Source: Chrysaora quinquecirrha (Eukaryota > Cnidaria > Scyphozoa > Semaeostomeae > Pelagiidae). From it: a DNA stretch of 64,000 nt. The notes beneath the pieces were generated by a model that saw only the letters and a program-made list of their open reading frames with translations, searched no databases and had not been told where the DNA came from. This document shows, one piece after another, positions 37,301 through 46,960 of the stretch. The stretch is from assembly GCA_014526335.1 (NCBI GenBank), contig JACTAT010000058.1, positions 1,293,665-1,357,664 of the forward strand, written 5' to 3'. Every line of letters starts with the position of its first letter. Within the stretch, counting starts at the first letter, position 1. Position numbers and translations under genes: made by a program.

Positions 37301-38793
37301 ATGTTTGATTGCCCAAAAGAGTCGCATCAGCCAACTGAAAGTGAGTCTATATCATAAATGTCACGTCATAGTTGATTCCTCTTTAGGTTTGGTCTTGTAC
37401 TTCTCCGTGCACAAGTTACAAGAAGCTGACTCGTAGTCATGCACAGTAATTTGGTAACACAACTCAGTAGCTATAGTCAAAATTGATGGTTTGTCCTCGT
37501 TACTCGCCCCGGGTAATGTGTGTGCAGTACAGTGTAGGGTGTGCAGTACAGTGCAGGGTGTGCAGTACAGTGCAGGGTGTGCAGTACAGTGGAGGATGTT
37601 CAGTACAGTGAAGGGATATCATCAGTACAGTGGAGGGATAACATCAGTACAGTGGAGGGATATCATCAGTACAGTAGAGGGATATCATCAGTACAGTGGA
37701 GGGATATCATCAGTACAGTGGAGGGATATCATCAGTAAAGTGGAGGATTATTCAGTACTGTGGAGGGGTATTTTCAGTACATTACAGTCAGTACTGAAAA
37801 CCCTCCTCCGTACTGATGATATCACTCCACTGTACTGATAATATCCCTCCACTGTACGGCACACCCCCACTGTACTGCACATACATTACCCGAGGTGTTA
37901 CTGGTTGTGCTGCCATTCTACAGAATGCCGTCATTCGTTTGTGTTCCGAAAGGCAAAGGATGAAGAACTGGTTATAGGTTATTCATTGCTACCTTAGTTC
38001 CTCGCATATAGTAGCTAGCCTGCTTCCTTCAAGTCCCTGTAGCTATTTCTTATGGCCGTACTTTTCTGTCGTCCTACCTTTTTACTTCTTACAATGCTCT
38101 TATTTCGCCGGACTCTCGAAGGACGAAAAAACAAGTTATCCTTTGTTCGTACATAGTGAATAGAAAGGAAGACGTCTTGATTCGTAGGAAAGTGACTCCC
38201 GCAGAAGGGGAATTTGATAACAGTAAGAACTCGGCTCATAACGGTCCACAGAAAGCTATCTGGTCTTAGGCATGTTCTTGGATTTGTTTATTCTCTAGTA
38301 TTTCTGTCAAAGTTGAAAACGAATCTAATTTTCTAATATTTCATCTTCAGGTCAAGTCACCAATAGAGAGCATAAAGAGGATCGAGAAATTGATCCAACT
38401 ACACAGCCGCTGCGTGGTTCCTCTGCTGCCCCTGCGGAGGTGGACGATGAGGAGGAATCCAGCAATCCTTCACCATATACTCTGAAGAAACCAGAAAGTG
38501 ACGAGGCTCCTATTGTTCCAGCAATTGTTGTTGTTGCTGTGTTAGCCACCCCAATAGCACTGATCTGCGCAGCCGCTACCATACAGCATTTACGATTCAA
38601 ACATAAGCGAGACAAAGCCATCAAGAAACGTAATTCGAATGCCTTGATGCTGAAATCAAGAAGTGGATGTTTTTCCTGTTGTAAAACGAAGAAATATTAC
38701 TACGACAATAAACGAGGCTTTGATAAACTTATCGGAGAAGACGATAGCGACGAAAGTAGTGACGATTATTTTGTTAGGAAAGGAGCTATATAA
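22384..38793 (+). CDS. PAM: Peptidylglycine alpha-amidating monooxygenase, bifunctional PHM-PAL, membrane-anchored; exon 3 disrupted
   Basis: Exons: 22384-22581, 22701-22758, (24312-24339, broken), 24913-24998, 25510-25587, 26040-26088, 26531-26598, 27676-27759, 27859-27935, 28871-28927, 29661-29713, 30742-31649, 32069-32185, 32744-32816, 33428-33570, 34478-34551, 35473-35667, 36281-36399, 37217-37340, 38351-38793. A hydrophobic signal (KKILFVAVLLCTVQF) opens the protein. The PHM part shows VGFAIGGNSG-like sequence, the copper ligands QIHY and THAHSTG, and the Met of DEMCN. The PAL part shows the metal histidines FYLPHGL, IPHSLAL and TRPHDV, plus DGYCNNR and ADRENGR. An acidic linker joins the two. 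One transmembrane helix (VPAIVVVAVLATPIALICAA) precedes a basic, then acidic cytosolic tail. The enzyme converts glycine-extended peptides to amides in secretory vesicles. Two problems exist: a MITE sits in exon 3, where the HHM copper motif should be, and exon 12 has a one-base frame break near 31220. Confidence 0.93.
24312..24339 (+). pseudogene. PAM: Start of PAM exon 3, cut by a MITE
   Basis: After an ATTTAG acceptor the phase-1 reading continues exon 2 as V-EYEPHAKA, matching the family's VDFKPRA. It then enters the element at 24340 and hits a stop inside it. Removing the element and one TAA copy keeps the frame open (KVAYCQYRQEGVW), but no His-His-Met follows and no good donor is seen. 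Confidence 0.6.
24340..24666. mobile_element. 327-bp MITE with TAA target duplication, inserted in PAM exon 3
   Basis: Inverted ends AGCCTTAGCCAAACGACTC and AGCCCCGGCCAAACGACTC extend imperfectly for about 35 bases (ATTTTTCA.TCGA). Direct TAA copies lie at 24337-24339 and 24667-24669. A 3-bp TWA duplication is typical of PIF/Harbinger-derived MITEs. The interior is A/T- and TCGA-rich with no transposase. Confidence 0.82.
25047..25439. mobile_element. 393-bp MITE in PAM intron 4
   Basis: The ends AGGGCCTGTTTACACGAGG and the inverse of AGGGCCTGTTTATACGAGG lie between TA dinucleotides. Internal GGGATNNC..GCCAGGAT motifs are also palindromic. A TA duplication suggests a Tc1/mariner-type origin. 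Confidence 0.75.
26777..27290. repeat. Element rich in ATCACGCG motifs, PAM intron 7
   Basis: The ends AAGGAGGTCCCC.. and ..GGGCCTCTTTAAG are loosely inverted. Both flanks carry repeated CACGC(A/G)ATCACGC units. A degenerate MITE is the likeliest reading; no clear target duplication was seen. Confidence 0.5.
29825..30329. mobile_element. 505-bp hAT-like MITE in PAM intron 11
   Basis: The inverted ends TAGCCTGCGTGCAAACTTCA are near-perfect for over 70 bases and continue through AATTAGCGTCCGTTTTCGAG. Perfect 8-bp direct repeats ATATGATA flank it at 29817-29824 and 30330-30337. An 8-bp duplication is typical of hAT elements. It has no coding sequence. Confidence 0.88.
30345..30690. repeat. Repeat with CAACTAGT/GCCGACTAGTTGC motifs, PAM intron 11
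   Basis: Shares ATGTCAACAACT.GTCAGAA, AGAAGTAGAACATGCC and AAATGTGCGCCGACTAGTTG with 57775-58100, and its end with 63308-63375. It is inverted around CGACTAGTTGC, so probably a MITE. It lies directly beside the hAT-like element. Confidence 0.6.
31700..31970. repeat. 'ATCAAACATTG' family element, PAM intron 12
   Basis: Begins AAATGATCAAACATTGTTGG and ends with the inverse (AATGTTAGATCGTTCGGTCAGGGCC). Copies occur at 34240-34350 and 59020-59310. Confidence 0.55.
32856..33400 (-). repeat. Probable LINE 3' tail, antisense, PAM intron 14
   Basis: On the minus strand the segment ends with TTTCTACGAATAAAAATG followed by a (TGAAT)n-type microsatellite. Before that is a GCCCAAG..CTTGGGC hairpin. This arrangement is typical of 3' ends of CR1/L2-like retrotransposons. 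The left limit is clear and the right limit is a guess. Confidence 0.5.
34757..35272. mobile_element. Fold-back element with CAGTACGGTGG subrepeats, PAM intron 16
   Basis: The outer ends (AACCACCCCATG..ATGGGTGT.CAGTACGG) are inverted at 35225-35272. Each arm is made of tandem CAGTACGGTGGNGGATATT-type units, read as such on the left and inverted on the right. The same design recurs at 37499-37901. Confidence 0.8.
37499..37901. mobile_element. Fold-back element with CAGTACAGTGGAGGGATATCAT subrepeats, PAM intron 19
   Basis: The ends CCCGGGTAATGTGTGTGCAG and the inverse of CTCGGGTAATGTATGTGCAG flank about ten direct subrepeats of 22-27 bases on the left arm and about four inverted ones on the right. 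It is related to the element at 34757-35272 by its GCAGTAC core and end layout. Confidence 0.85.
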
Positions 38794-38810
38794 TTTGTGT
38801 AGATCAATGC

Positions 38811-39300
38811 AAGGCCTTATTACACGTCTTATTTACACTACTATTCCGGATAGCGTTTTTGACGTTTGTTCAGGGTATGAAGGTGATGTTTTCGTCATAC
38901 CAGGTATCCGGTACGAAACGTTTCAGGTCTCGGCGACTACAGTATACCGGATAACTTTCGGAGCTTCTTGACTTCATTCTTGCCGTTTATTTGGGGTAGG
39001 GATGATGTTTCCGTCATACTAGGTATCCGGTACGAAACGCTTCAGGCCCCGACGACTAGACCGGATAGCCTTCGGCGATTCTTCTTTCGTTTTTGTCGTG
39101 TGTGTCGGTGAGGGTTTCCATCATGCTGGGTATCGGGCACAAAACGCTTCGAAATCGGAGCCAAAACCTGTCGACTTGGTTGGCGAAATGTGAATCACCC
39201 CCTCCATAAGAGCATCGTTTGTGTGTGGCAATGTATCTATTTGATATGAAAACCAAAACACATCGATAAGCTATCCGGTAAAGTGTAAACTAGCCTCTTA
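38811..39300. mobile_element. MITE in the PAM 3' UTR
   Basis: The ends AGGCCTTATTACACG..TTTACACTA..CCGGATAGC and the inverse AGGCTAGTTTACACTTTACC lie 18 bases past the PAM stop. Three internal GTATCCGGTACGAAACG.TTCAGG copies are seen. The TTTACACTATACCGGATAGC ends are shared with the tandem array at 62610-63310. Confidence 0.7.
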
Positions 39301-39327
39301 GAATCTTCTTTGGTTTACGGTATTTTC

Positions 39328-39333
39328 AATAAA
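39328..39333 (+). promoter_or_regulatory. Polyadenylation signal for PAM
   Basis: AATAAA lies 535 bases past the stop and just beyond the 3' UTR MITE, with GT-rich sequence nearby. If used, the MITE would be transcribed in the mature mRNA. Confidence 0.5.
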
Positions 39334-39419
39334 GGCTTTTGCTGCTTACCATCGGTCAGCTAAGAGTAGTATAGAATGATTTATGGCTTTGTCAATGATT
39401 TTTTAAACTTCCACAACAT

Positions 39420-39740
39420 AAAAATCTTTAATAGAGAGTTTTGGATATCAAATTCGTATTAAGCAGCCAACATTTACTCTATTTGAAGAGTTTTTACTAT
39501 TGGCACTTGTATAAGGATTTCATGAGCGTTCAAAATGTACGATTTTATAAGGGCTCAGACCAGATGGTGTGAGAAGATTGCGAATCACTTTTCACAGTCA
39601 AAATCCTTATAGGAACTTTGAACGCTCCATCAATAGTGCAAGTGCTGGACAGTGAATCTTTGTACTTAGACTAAATTTTGGATGCTTGATGCGATTTTAA
39701 CTCGAAAACTTGATATCTTGAAATTTTTACGAATTGCAAA
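39420..39740. repeat. Palindromic repeat shared with 54740-55100
   Basis: Both copies contain TTCNTATTAAGCAGC.AACAT, TTTTCACAGTCAA and GNTGGACAGTGAA or close forms, and begin and end with inverted TTGATATC/TTTTGG stretches. No coding potential was seen. The sequence between here and 40720 shows no other feature. Confidence 0.55.
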
Positions 39741-40721
39741 GGTCTTTTCATCGTCATTCTCATAATAGAAGCATCATAAGGATCCTCTATCTTAAGATTC
39801 TTATGATTCTTACGATGAGTCTGAATAAGACTTTCGTTGCGTTGTTTTATTTTATTTATAAGCTTGCACAACATAGCTGCTGTATATTTTTTTGTATGAA
39901 AGAAATATCAATGACTGGCTCAATTTCTTTATCTTTTTTTGCATGAATTTTGGAGAACGCGGAGAAATCGTTTAGTGGCTGTTTGTTGCAATTCGAATAG
40001 GAACGATCATAGTAAATAAGAAGGAGGACATCCTTTCTAGTGACTATGGAATGACCAAACAGGGGGCCGTCCTTACGAGAGAGGGCTATGTTGTGTTCAA
40101 TGCTGTGTTTAATTAAAGGAAGGGGACCAAACCGTATCAAAAACTTCAAATTTTTCAATAAGGGGTTACCAGTTCAATGATTTTTCGATGGTCCCTTATC
40201 CGCTGCCGCACCTAAATCGCGCCTGTTAAGTCGCTACGAGCTATGCAGATTGTCTGCGATGTCGCCGGCTCATCTATCGGCGAGGGCTCACGAGCACCCT
40301 TCTGATCGTTAGGTCTATATTGAAACTCCCACAGAAACCAGGCTTAAACCCAGAAACCAGAGGGTGAAAGGGGAGTATTGAGGGAGCACTGCCAATGGAG
40401 CGAAGAATTTGAGACCACTTTTCGTAATACATGGCACCACCAAAACTGATGTGGTTTTTAAAGATCTTTATCATCTGATACTACGCTTGTTTTCAATTTC
40501 TCCAACAAAAATAGGGTCCAAGTAATGCAAGGGTTACCTCCCGGGGGTATGGGACTTGCAGCCAAATAGTGTATCGTGTTCAGATTTTCAACTCCAGAAC
40601 CGGGTATCGCTTTTGTCGCTTTTCTTCTTATGGGTGACAGTGACAGGGTCTTGCTTTTCTCGGTTTGACTCTGCGACCCTCTGCAACAGATCGATGTTGT
40701 GAAATTCAGACAATATGAATA

Positions 40722-41096
40722 CCCAGGGGGGTACTCAGTAACTTTTAATACGGGGGGTCCATGCCACTATTTCCTTGTGGACCCCCAAATATTGAATTTA
40801 ATGTTTTGGAGACCCCAAATATTGCTATCAATTTTGGACACCTAAAATGTTTTCCCAGGTTTAGCCATCAGTTCCATGACAATTTACAATTTATAAGCTC
40901 TTGGCAGTTGGATGGGTTATTGTAATGAATCACACCAAATCGCAAGATTCTTCCTTCAGATTTTTGGACCCCAAATATTGAATTTTGTCCATGTTATAAT
41001 TCACAGACCCCAAATATTGAATAAGCTTAAGATTTCGGACCCCAAATATTGGCATGGACCCCCCCGTATTGAAAGTTAATGAGTACCCCCCCTGGG
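40722..41096. mobile_element. 375-bp MITE with 8-bp TATGAATA duplication
   Basis: The ends CCCAGGGGGGTACTCAGTAA and the inverse of CCCAGGGGGGGTACTCATTA continue inverted through ACGGGGGGTCCATGCCA. TATGAATA is repeated at 40714-40721 and 41097-41104. Interior copies of GACCCCAAATATTG recur five times. It lies 217 bases upstream of the GLMP start codon and has a hAT-like duplication length. Confidence 0.88.
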
Positions 41097-41312
41097 TATG
41101 AATAACCAAATTAGCATTTTGATGAAATTCCCTTTTAAGACAACCCACAGTTCATCCTTGCCTCATCAGAAATCTTTTGTGCCGAAGTACCCGCTAGCTT
41201 GAATTTCAGTCACTGGGATCCCTGTGCCAAGAAATGACAGTCACATGACAAACCATTGGTGGAAGGCAATTGATTTTAGGCCAGGTCCAAGCTGAAGTGA
41301 GGAGATCGTAAA

Positions 41313-44300
41313 ATGGATTGGACAAATTCTTTGAAGTCAGCTCTTATTTTACTGTTCTTTATCAGCGAGATTTGCTCAAGCGTAACTAGGAATGTAAGTT
41401 CAATCTTTTCATTTTTAGACGGAAGTGTGCCGTTTGTCACGTAAAGATTTAAAAATTTACCAGTGCAAAATAGCAATAGAGCTAGGCCTAGGCCTGCTAG
41501 ACATGCTAAGGCTAGGCTTTAGCATTTAGGCTAGGCTTATATATTATAGCTTGGCTTACAACATCTATCTGCTACCCAGCCTTTACGCAACAGTTCCCAA
41601 TATATTTAACCATACCTAGCTACATCTAAATTAAGTTTTCATCATCAAATCGGGGTATAGGGGGTCGTACTGTGAATTGTGATGGATTTTATAAAGCATA
41701 ATAACCCACCACAGTAGTGCTTATCCATCACAGTACTGTATGCAAAAATACCAACATATCAAGCATAATAACCCAGCACATCAAGCATAATAACTAACAA
41801 CAGAAGTACATCCACCACAGTATGCAAAAATACCACCACATCAAACCACATCAAACACAATAACCCAGCACATCAAGCATAATAACCAACCACAGAACAG
41901 TAGTGTGTTCACCACAGTATTCAAAAAATACCACCACATCAAGAACAATAACCCAGCACATTCATAATAACCTATCACCGTAGAGCATATCCACCACAGT
42001 ACGCATTAAATACCACCAGATCAAGCATAATAACCCACCACATCAAATCAAGCATTTAATAACCCACCAGCACCACAGTAGTGCATATCCACCACAGCAT
42101 GCAATTCATACCACCACAGTATGCAAAAAATACCACCACAGTAGTGCATATCCTCCAAAGTAGTGCTTATAGATTTGCTAGGGTGTGAAGATGGTCTAAG
42201 CCAAAAAGCTTTTTGCAATGAAATTGTTCAAGTTTTAATCATTTTAAAATATTCTGTTACTATTTAAGGTTTTGTGCATATGCCGTATCATTTGATATAT
42301 ATTTTTTAACTTTTTAGGCAAAAATTCAAAATTATGAATGTCCAGCTTCAATATGCAATACTAAATATGATATTCTTCATGTAAAAGCAACGCAAGATGG
42401 ATCAAATGATACTCTTCATTATTTATGGAGTACCATTGGACTTCCTGCCATTGTAGTGGGACATAATTCAGATCCAGGGACAATTCTAAACATAACTTGG
42501 AATAATGGATCTTTGGAAGACATCAAGATAGAATTTGTTCCAGAAGTCTCAGAAATATCTGCAATGGTTTTCAAAGATTTAACAGAGTTTATTGACGATA
42601 AAGATGATCAAAATGCAAATAAAAATATTGTTGGTAATATCTTGAGTAATTTTACATGGAAATTGGTCAGTTCACAGAATCAAACTGATGGTGCTTCTGC
42701 AAGTTTTCATGGTACAGCGTTTTCCAAATCTCAACTCACATTGGATGTAAGTCCTTTCATTGGTGAAGAAAGTTGTTTCTTTCTTTTTCATTCTTCTTCT
42801 ATCATTGAGAACATTACTTCTTCTTTGTTGTCTTCTTTTTCTGTTGTTGAGAATATATCTTTTTCATTCTTCTTCTTCTGTTCTTGAAAATTTTCTGCTT
42901 TCTCGTTCTTCTTCTTCTATTGTTCAGAAAGTTCCTTCTTTTTTTGTTCTTCTTCTTCTATTGTTGAGAACATTTCTCCTTCTTTTTCATCTTTCTTCTT
43001 CTATTATTAAGCATGTTGGTACTTCTTTTTTGTTTTTCTTCTTCTATTGGTGAGAACATTCGTTTTTCTTTTTTCTTCCTTCTCCTGCTATTGTTGAGAA
43101 TATTGTTTCTTCTTTTTCATTCTTCTTCTATCGTTGAGAATGTTGTTTCTTCTTTTCATTCTTCTTTTTCTATTGTTTAGAACATTTCTTCCTCTTTATT
43201 GTTCTTCTTTGTCTATTGTCGAGAAATTTGTTTCTTTTTTCATTCTTCTTCTTCTATTGTTGAGAATGTTGTTTCTTCTTTTCATTCTTCTTCTTCTATT
43301 GTTTAGAAAATTTCTTCCTCTTTATTGTTCTTCTTTGTCTATTGTCGAGAAAGTTGTTTCTTTTTTCGTTCTTGTTCTTCTTTTGTTGAGAAAGTTGCTT
43401 TGTTCTTTTTTGTTCTTCTTCTTCTATTTGTTTAGAATGTTGTTTCTTCTTTTCGTTCTTCTTCTTCTTTTGTTGTTGAAAATGTATCTTCTTTTTCATT
43501 CTTCTTGTTGAGAATGTTTCTTCTTTTTTATTCTTTGTCTTCTAATGTTGACAATGTTTTCTCTTTTTCATTCTTCTTCTTCTACTGCTGAGAACGTTTC
43601 TCCTTCTTTTTCATTCTTTTTTATTGTTGAGAATGTTGTTTCTTCTTTTTCGTTTTTCTTCTTCTGTTGTTGAAAATGTATCTCCTTTTTCGTTCTTCAT
43701 ATTCTATTATTGACAATGTTTCTTCTTTTTCATCTTTCTTCTTCAATTGTTGAAATTATTGTCTCTTGTCTCTTGTTGAAAACTCGGTATTTGTCATACT
43801 AAGTTTATAACCTCATTATGTTCCTTATCACTTTATGCTTCTTCGTCACACAGCATTAAGCCAAGTCTTTGGGGAATTAAAGCCATACAAAAATAAAGGC
43901 AAAATATAATCAATCTAATAAAGTACAAGTCAACGTAATGAAGTAAGATCTAATGAAGTAGATAGATAGCTAATTGGGTGAGTTTTATTTTGAGTTCTTT
44001 TTGCTTTTTCAGTTGAAAGCATTCATTAAAGAAGGTTACGATACTGAGATGCCACAGGAGCCAATCAATGCAAATTCAGTGCGGTTTTCTTTTGGATTTC
44101 AAGATTTGCCTACTTCATCCATTAAGTCAAGATTCTCAGTTGGTTTAGCCTTTGTGCAGGAATCAGGTGCTGGGGCGCCATCTTTTTCCACTTCAAAATC
44201 AATTGATGATGACCGAACACCAGGCATCTTCAAACTTTTGTCTTTCAAAATACCAACTGAGAAAAAACATGCAGACTCGTTTGCTTCTTGGAAACCAGTG

Positions 44301-44603
44301 GCTTATAATGACAAATCAAGAGGTCATAAATATCAAACATTTGCTCACAACTTTCCAAGTGATCCTAAAGGAACTTTGCGTAAATACACAGGCAATATTG
44401 GTCATTCGGTTGTTAACTCAGTCCTTGATGATGTCGATACTTTTGTCATGAAAGTTTCCTTTGGCCAGCAAAAAGATGATTTTTATAGAGGCAGTTATTA
44501 TCGAGTATGGTATGTATATTTGCAGACATAAAGAGGATGAATTTTTTTGCATGCTATTCTGTTTTACCCCATTTATCACCATCATCATCGTCATCGTCAC
44601 TAC

Positions 44604-44663
<60 letters not shown>

Positions 44664-45076
44664 TTTATTTAAGTCTGCATTTTACCCTGCTATGAGGGGT
44701 TACTGACGTTCCTTCCACAACTTGAGCAGCTTCTCCAATTCATTCAGTCATACCCATCCTCAAAGTTGAAGCCAACTTTACGACACTCCTTCTCTGTCAT
44801 TTTCGTCCAAATCAGTCTTTCCTTCTTCTTTTGTCTTGAACCTTAAATTTTCATGCTTGTTTTATACATGTTACTATAATGCTTCTATTCCTTCATTTCA
44901 GGACTGGCTTATTTGGTCATGGTAAAGCTCCGCAACCGAGCATGTCAAAAAAAATGTATTTAACTCTTTTTCTTGGATTTGGTATTCCGCTGGCGTTGGT
45001 TGTTCTCATTGTAATGGCAATTTTCGTGCGTAAATTACGCGGCGGGAAGAAGGTCTCTTATGAACAAATCAACTAA
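41313..45076 (+). CDS. GLMP: Glycosylated lysosomal membrane protein
   Basis: Four exons: 41313-41393, 42318-42746, 44013-44509, 44902-45076. GT-AG and phases agree, giving 393 residues (the human protein is 406). The first exon encodes a signal peptide (ALILLFFISEICSS). The luminal domain carries several N-glycosylation sequons (NDT, NIT, NGS, NFT, NQT). It has the family's conserved stretches NSVRFSFGFQD and YNDKSRGHKYQTFAHNF. A single transmembrane helix (LFLGFGIPLALVVLIVMAIF) is followed by a short basic tail ending YEQIN, a YxxI/L-type lysosomal sorting signal. GLMP is a type I lysosomal membrane protein that partners and protects the transporter MFSD1. It is convergent with the glucosylceramidase gene. 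Nothing is truncated. Confidence 0.93.
41665..42170. repeat. Minisatellite of CCACCACAGTA / CAAGCATAATAACCC units
   Basis: In GLMP intron 1, units such as ACCACATCAAGCATAATAAC and ATCCACCACAGTATGCAAAA alternate irregularly for about 500 bases. No open frame or inverted ends were found. Confidence 0.75.
42755..43770. repeat. 1-kb degenerate polypyrimidine array in GLMP intron 2
   Basis: Repeats of roughly 50-60 bases (TTCTTCTTCTATTGTTGAGAA.TTTCTTC) are present on the coding strand. The open frames across it (42760-43511) are repetitive Leu/Phe/Ser and not genes. Long pyrimidine strands can form triplexes and could act as extended splice-acceptor tracts, but this copy ends 240 bases before exon 3. 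Confidence 0.8.
44577..44662. repeat. (ATC)n microsatellite, GLMP intron 3
   Basis: About 20 nearly uninterrupted CAT/ATC triplets lie 68 bases past the exon 3 donor. The Met and Ser runs in overlapping frames are artefacts of it. Confidence 0.95.
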
Positions 45077-45429
45077 GGTTTGTTTAAAATTAGACGTTAA
45101 AATTAAGACTCTTTCCGTTGTGCGTCCACATGTGCCCTTTGAACACGCGTTTTCTGCAAAAATCGTTAGACTTGTGCTGGAAACCTCGTTTTTTTCTGCA
45201 GATCGGAGTCCAGTAAAGTGCTCAACCTTCCTCCAGACAATATGAATCTCGAGACGAATATCCTTGTCCGTTGTAGAGAGGTTCCCGCTGGATAGAGGTT
45301 CCTATGACGCATGATTCAGTTTCAAAACGGCCTAGTATTTTTCGTATTAGCTATTTTTATTTGCACTGTTATTGCTTTTTCAACTAGCGAAATGGCACAA
45401 TCTTATGTATGCATAGCTGTTAGTCTCAA

Positions 45430-45702
45430 GGCCTGGCTAAACTAGGAGACATGTCGTGACATTGATGTCCCCTCGGTGTCTCCCAGTTTAGCCACCTCGG
45501 AAACTTTGTAGCGCGCGACAAAATTTGTAGCAAGAGACACGCAAATGTTTCTGGGAGACAACAGAAACATTTCTTGTCTCCGCGACATGCAATTGACTCG
45601 GGGGACATGTTGCTCCCTTGTCACTCGCATATTTAGCCACCCTGGAAGACACGTCGAATACAGTGTCGTGCGCGACAAGTCTCCTAGTTTAGCCATAGCT
45701 TA
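45430..45702. mobile_element. MITE, 'CTAGGAGACATGTCGC' family, copy 2
   Basis: The best-preserved copy: GCCTGGCTAAACTAGGAGAC at the left and the inverse of ATGGCTAAACTAGGAGACTT at the right. Internal GTTTCTGGGAGACAACAGAA is shared with copies 1 and 3. It lies between GLMP and GBA, which are convergent. The rest of 45077-46960 is AT-rich 3' flank with one 'AAATCTCGTACACC' repeat fragment at 45985-46100. Confidence 0.8.
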
Positions 45703-46960
45703 AACTATCGTTATTGATTTGAGACCTGTACATAAATACAATGAAAGCATTTGATAGCGTGAGTTCGATTTTCGGTTTAAATGAGATGAGGTTAAGTTGG
45801 GAGAAAATCGCCGCTACTGTTATTTTTGCATTTGTAAAGTGATTTTCTATAAAAATTGACTCTTAGAATTTTAAAATTTTATTTTCTGTCTTTGGATCTT
45901 TTATGGAAAAAGTTTTATTTCTCAATTCCTCCTATTTCTATTAATTCTAGGATAACATATATTTTCAGTTCAGAACCTAGGTTCAATTCACTCCTTAGAA
46001 ATCTCGTACACCTTCGCTAGAAATCATGTTGCTTTCATGAAAATCCCTTGTAAATCCTTTTGTTTTGATAGAAATCCCTTACGCCTCGTCTCTCGTTCAG
46101 AACTTTCTTTTCAAATATGAACAGGCAGTTTTATACTCAATAAGAATTTACAGAGGGTATAGAAAGTTTCATACTCAATAACATCGCTAATCATTGAATG
46201 AATATCTAAAGAATTTAAAATTGGTAAAATTGCAAGAAATTCTTTATTAAATTTATACTTACAGTATATACTTCCTTACAAACATAATTTTTATTACCAC
46301 TACATTTCAGTGACAATTACAATAAAAATATTACAGAAAATGAATTTCTCAGCAAAATCTCGACCATGTCCAGCACGTCAACACAAAACATATAATGATT
46401 GCTGATTATAATTTAACGAACAATTCTGGTATTTCTTGGAGACAGATACTAATAATCATTCAAATCTATGTACAAGATAAAATCATTGAACTCCTGTTAG
46501 TTAGGTCGTATTAGGCCTCCAAAACCTTCTGTCCCCGAAACTGGAAGATTTCGCAGACATCGCAAGGAATCTCGTACTCAATTTAAAATTTATGGTTTAG
46601 TTCGAGTTTTTTATGATCAGCCTAGCGTTTTCGGCAGCTGGGTTTCTTTTGGTGCAGGAAACTTTTTTCTGCTAACTCTACCGTTTCCAGAATTTGGAGG
46701 GTCTGACAAAAACCGAAGGTTACCAAAAAATGCCCTTAGTGGTTAAGCCTAAAGTTATCCCATTTTGTTTTGTTCAGAGTGATCCCTAATCCGTTTAATC
46801 TTTTCTGGGAATATCCAATGCCCCTCATACCCTAATGGGGTCTCAAAAGGCACGGGCAGCTCCTGGCTTTGAATTTTGTGATATTATTAATTACCTTTTA
46901 AGAATCATCAAGGCAAAACTCAGTTCTTATGTTGGTTTAGTTCTGTCTCGTATCATGATA

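Noticed and set aside
37491..37838. Repetitive open frame (YHQYSGGI units), or a CRISPR-like regular array
   Set aside because: The units are contiguous subrepeats of a fold-back transposon with inverted ends; there are no unique spacers.
42760..43511. Leu/Phe/Ser-rich open frames that look like membrane proteins
   Set aside because: They are translations of the polypyrimidine repeat in GLMP intron 2.
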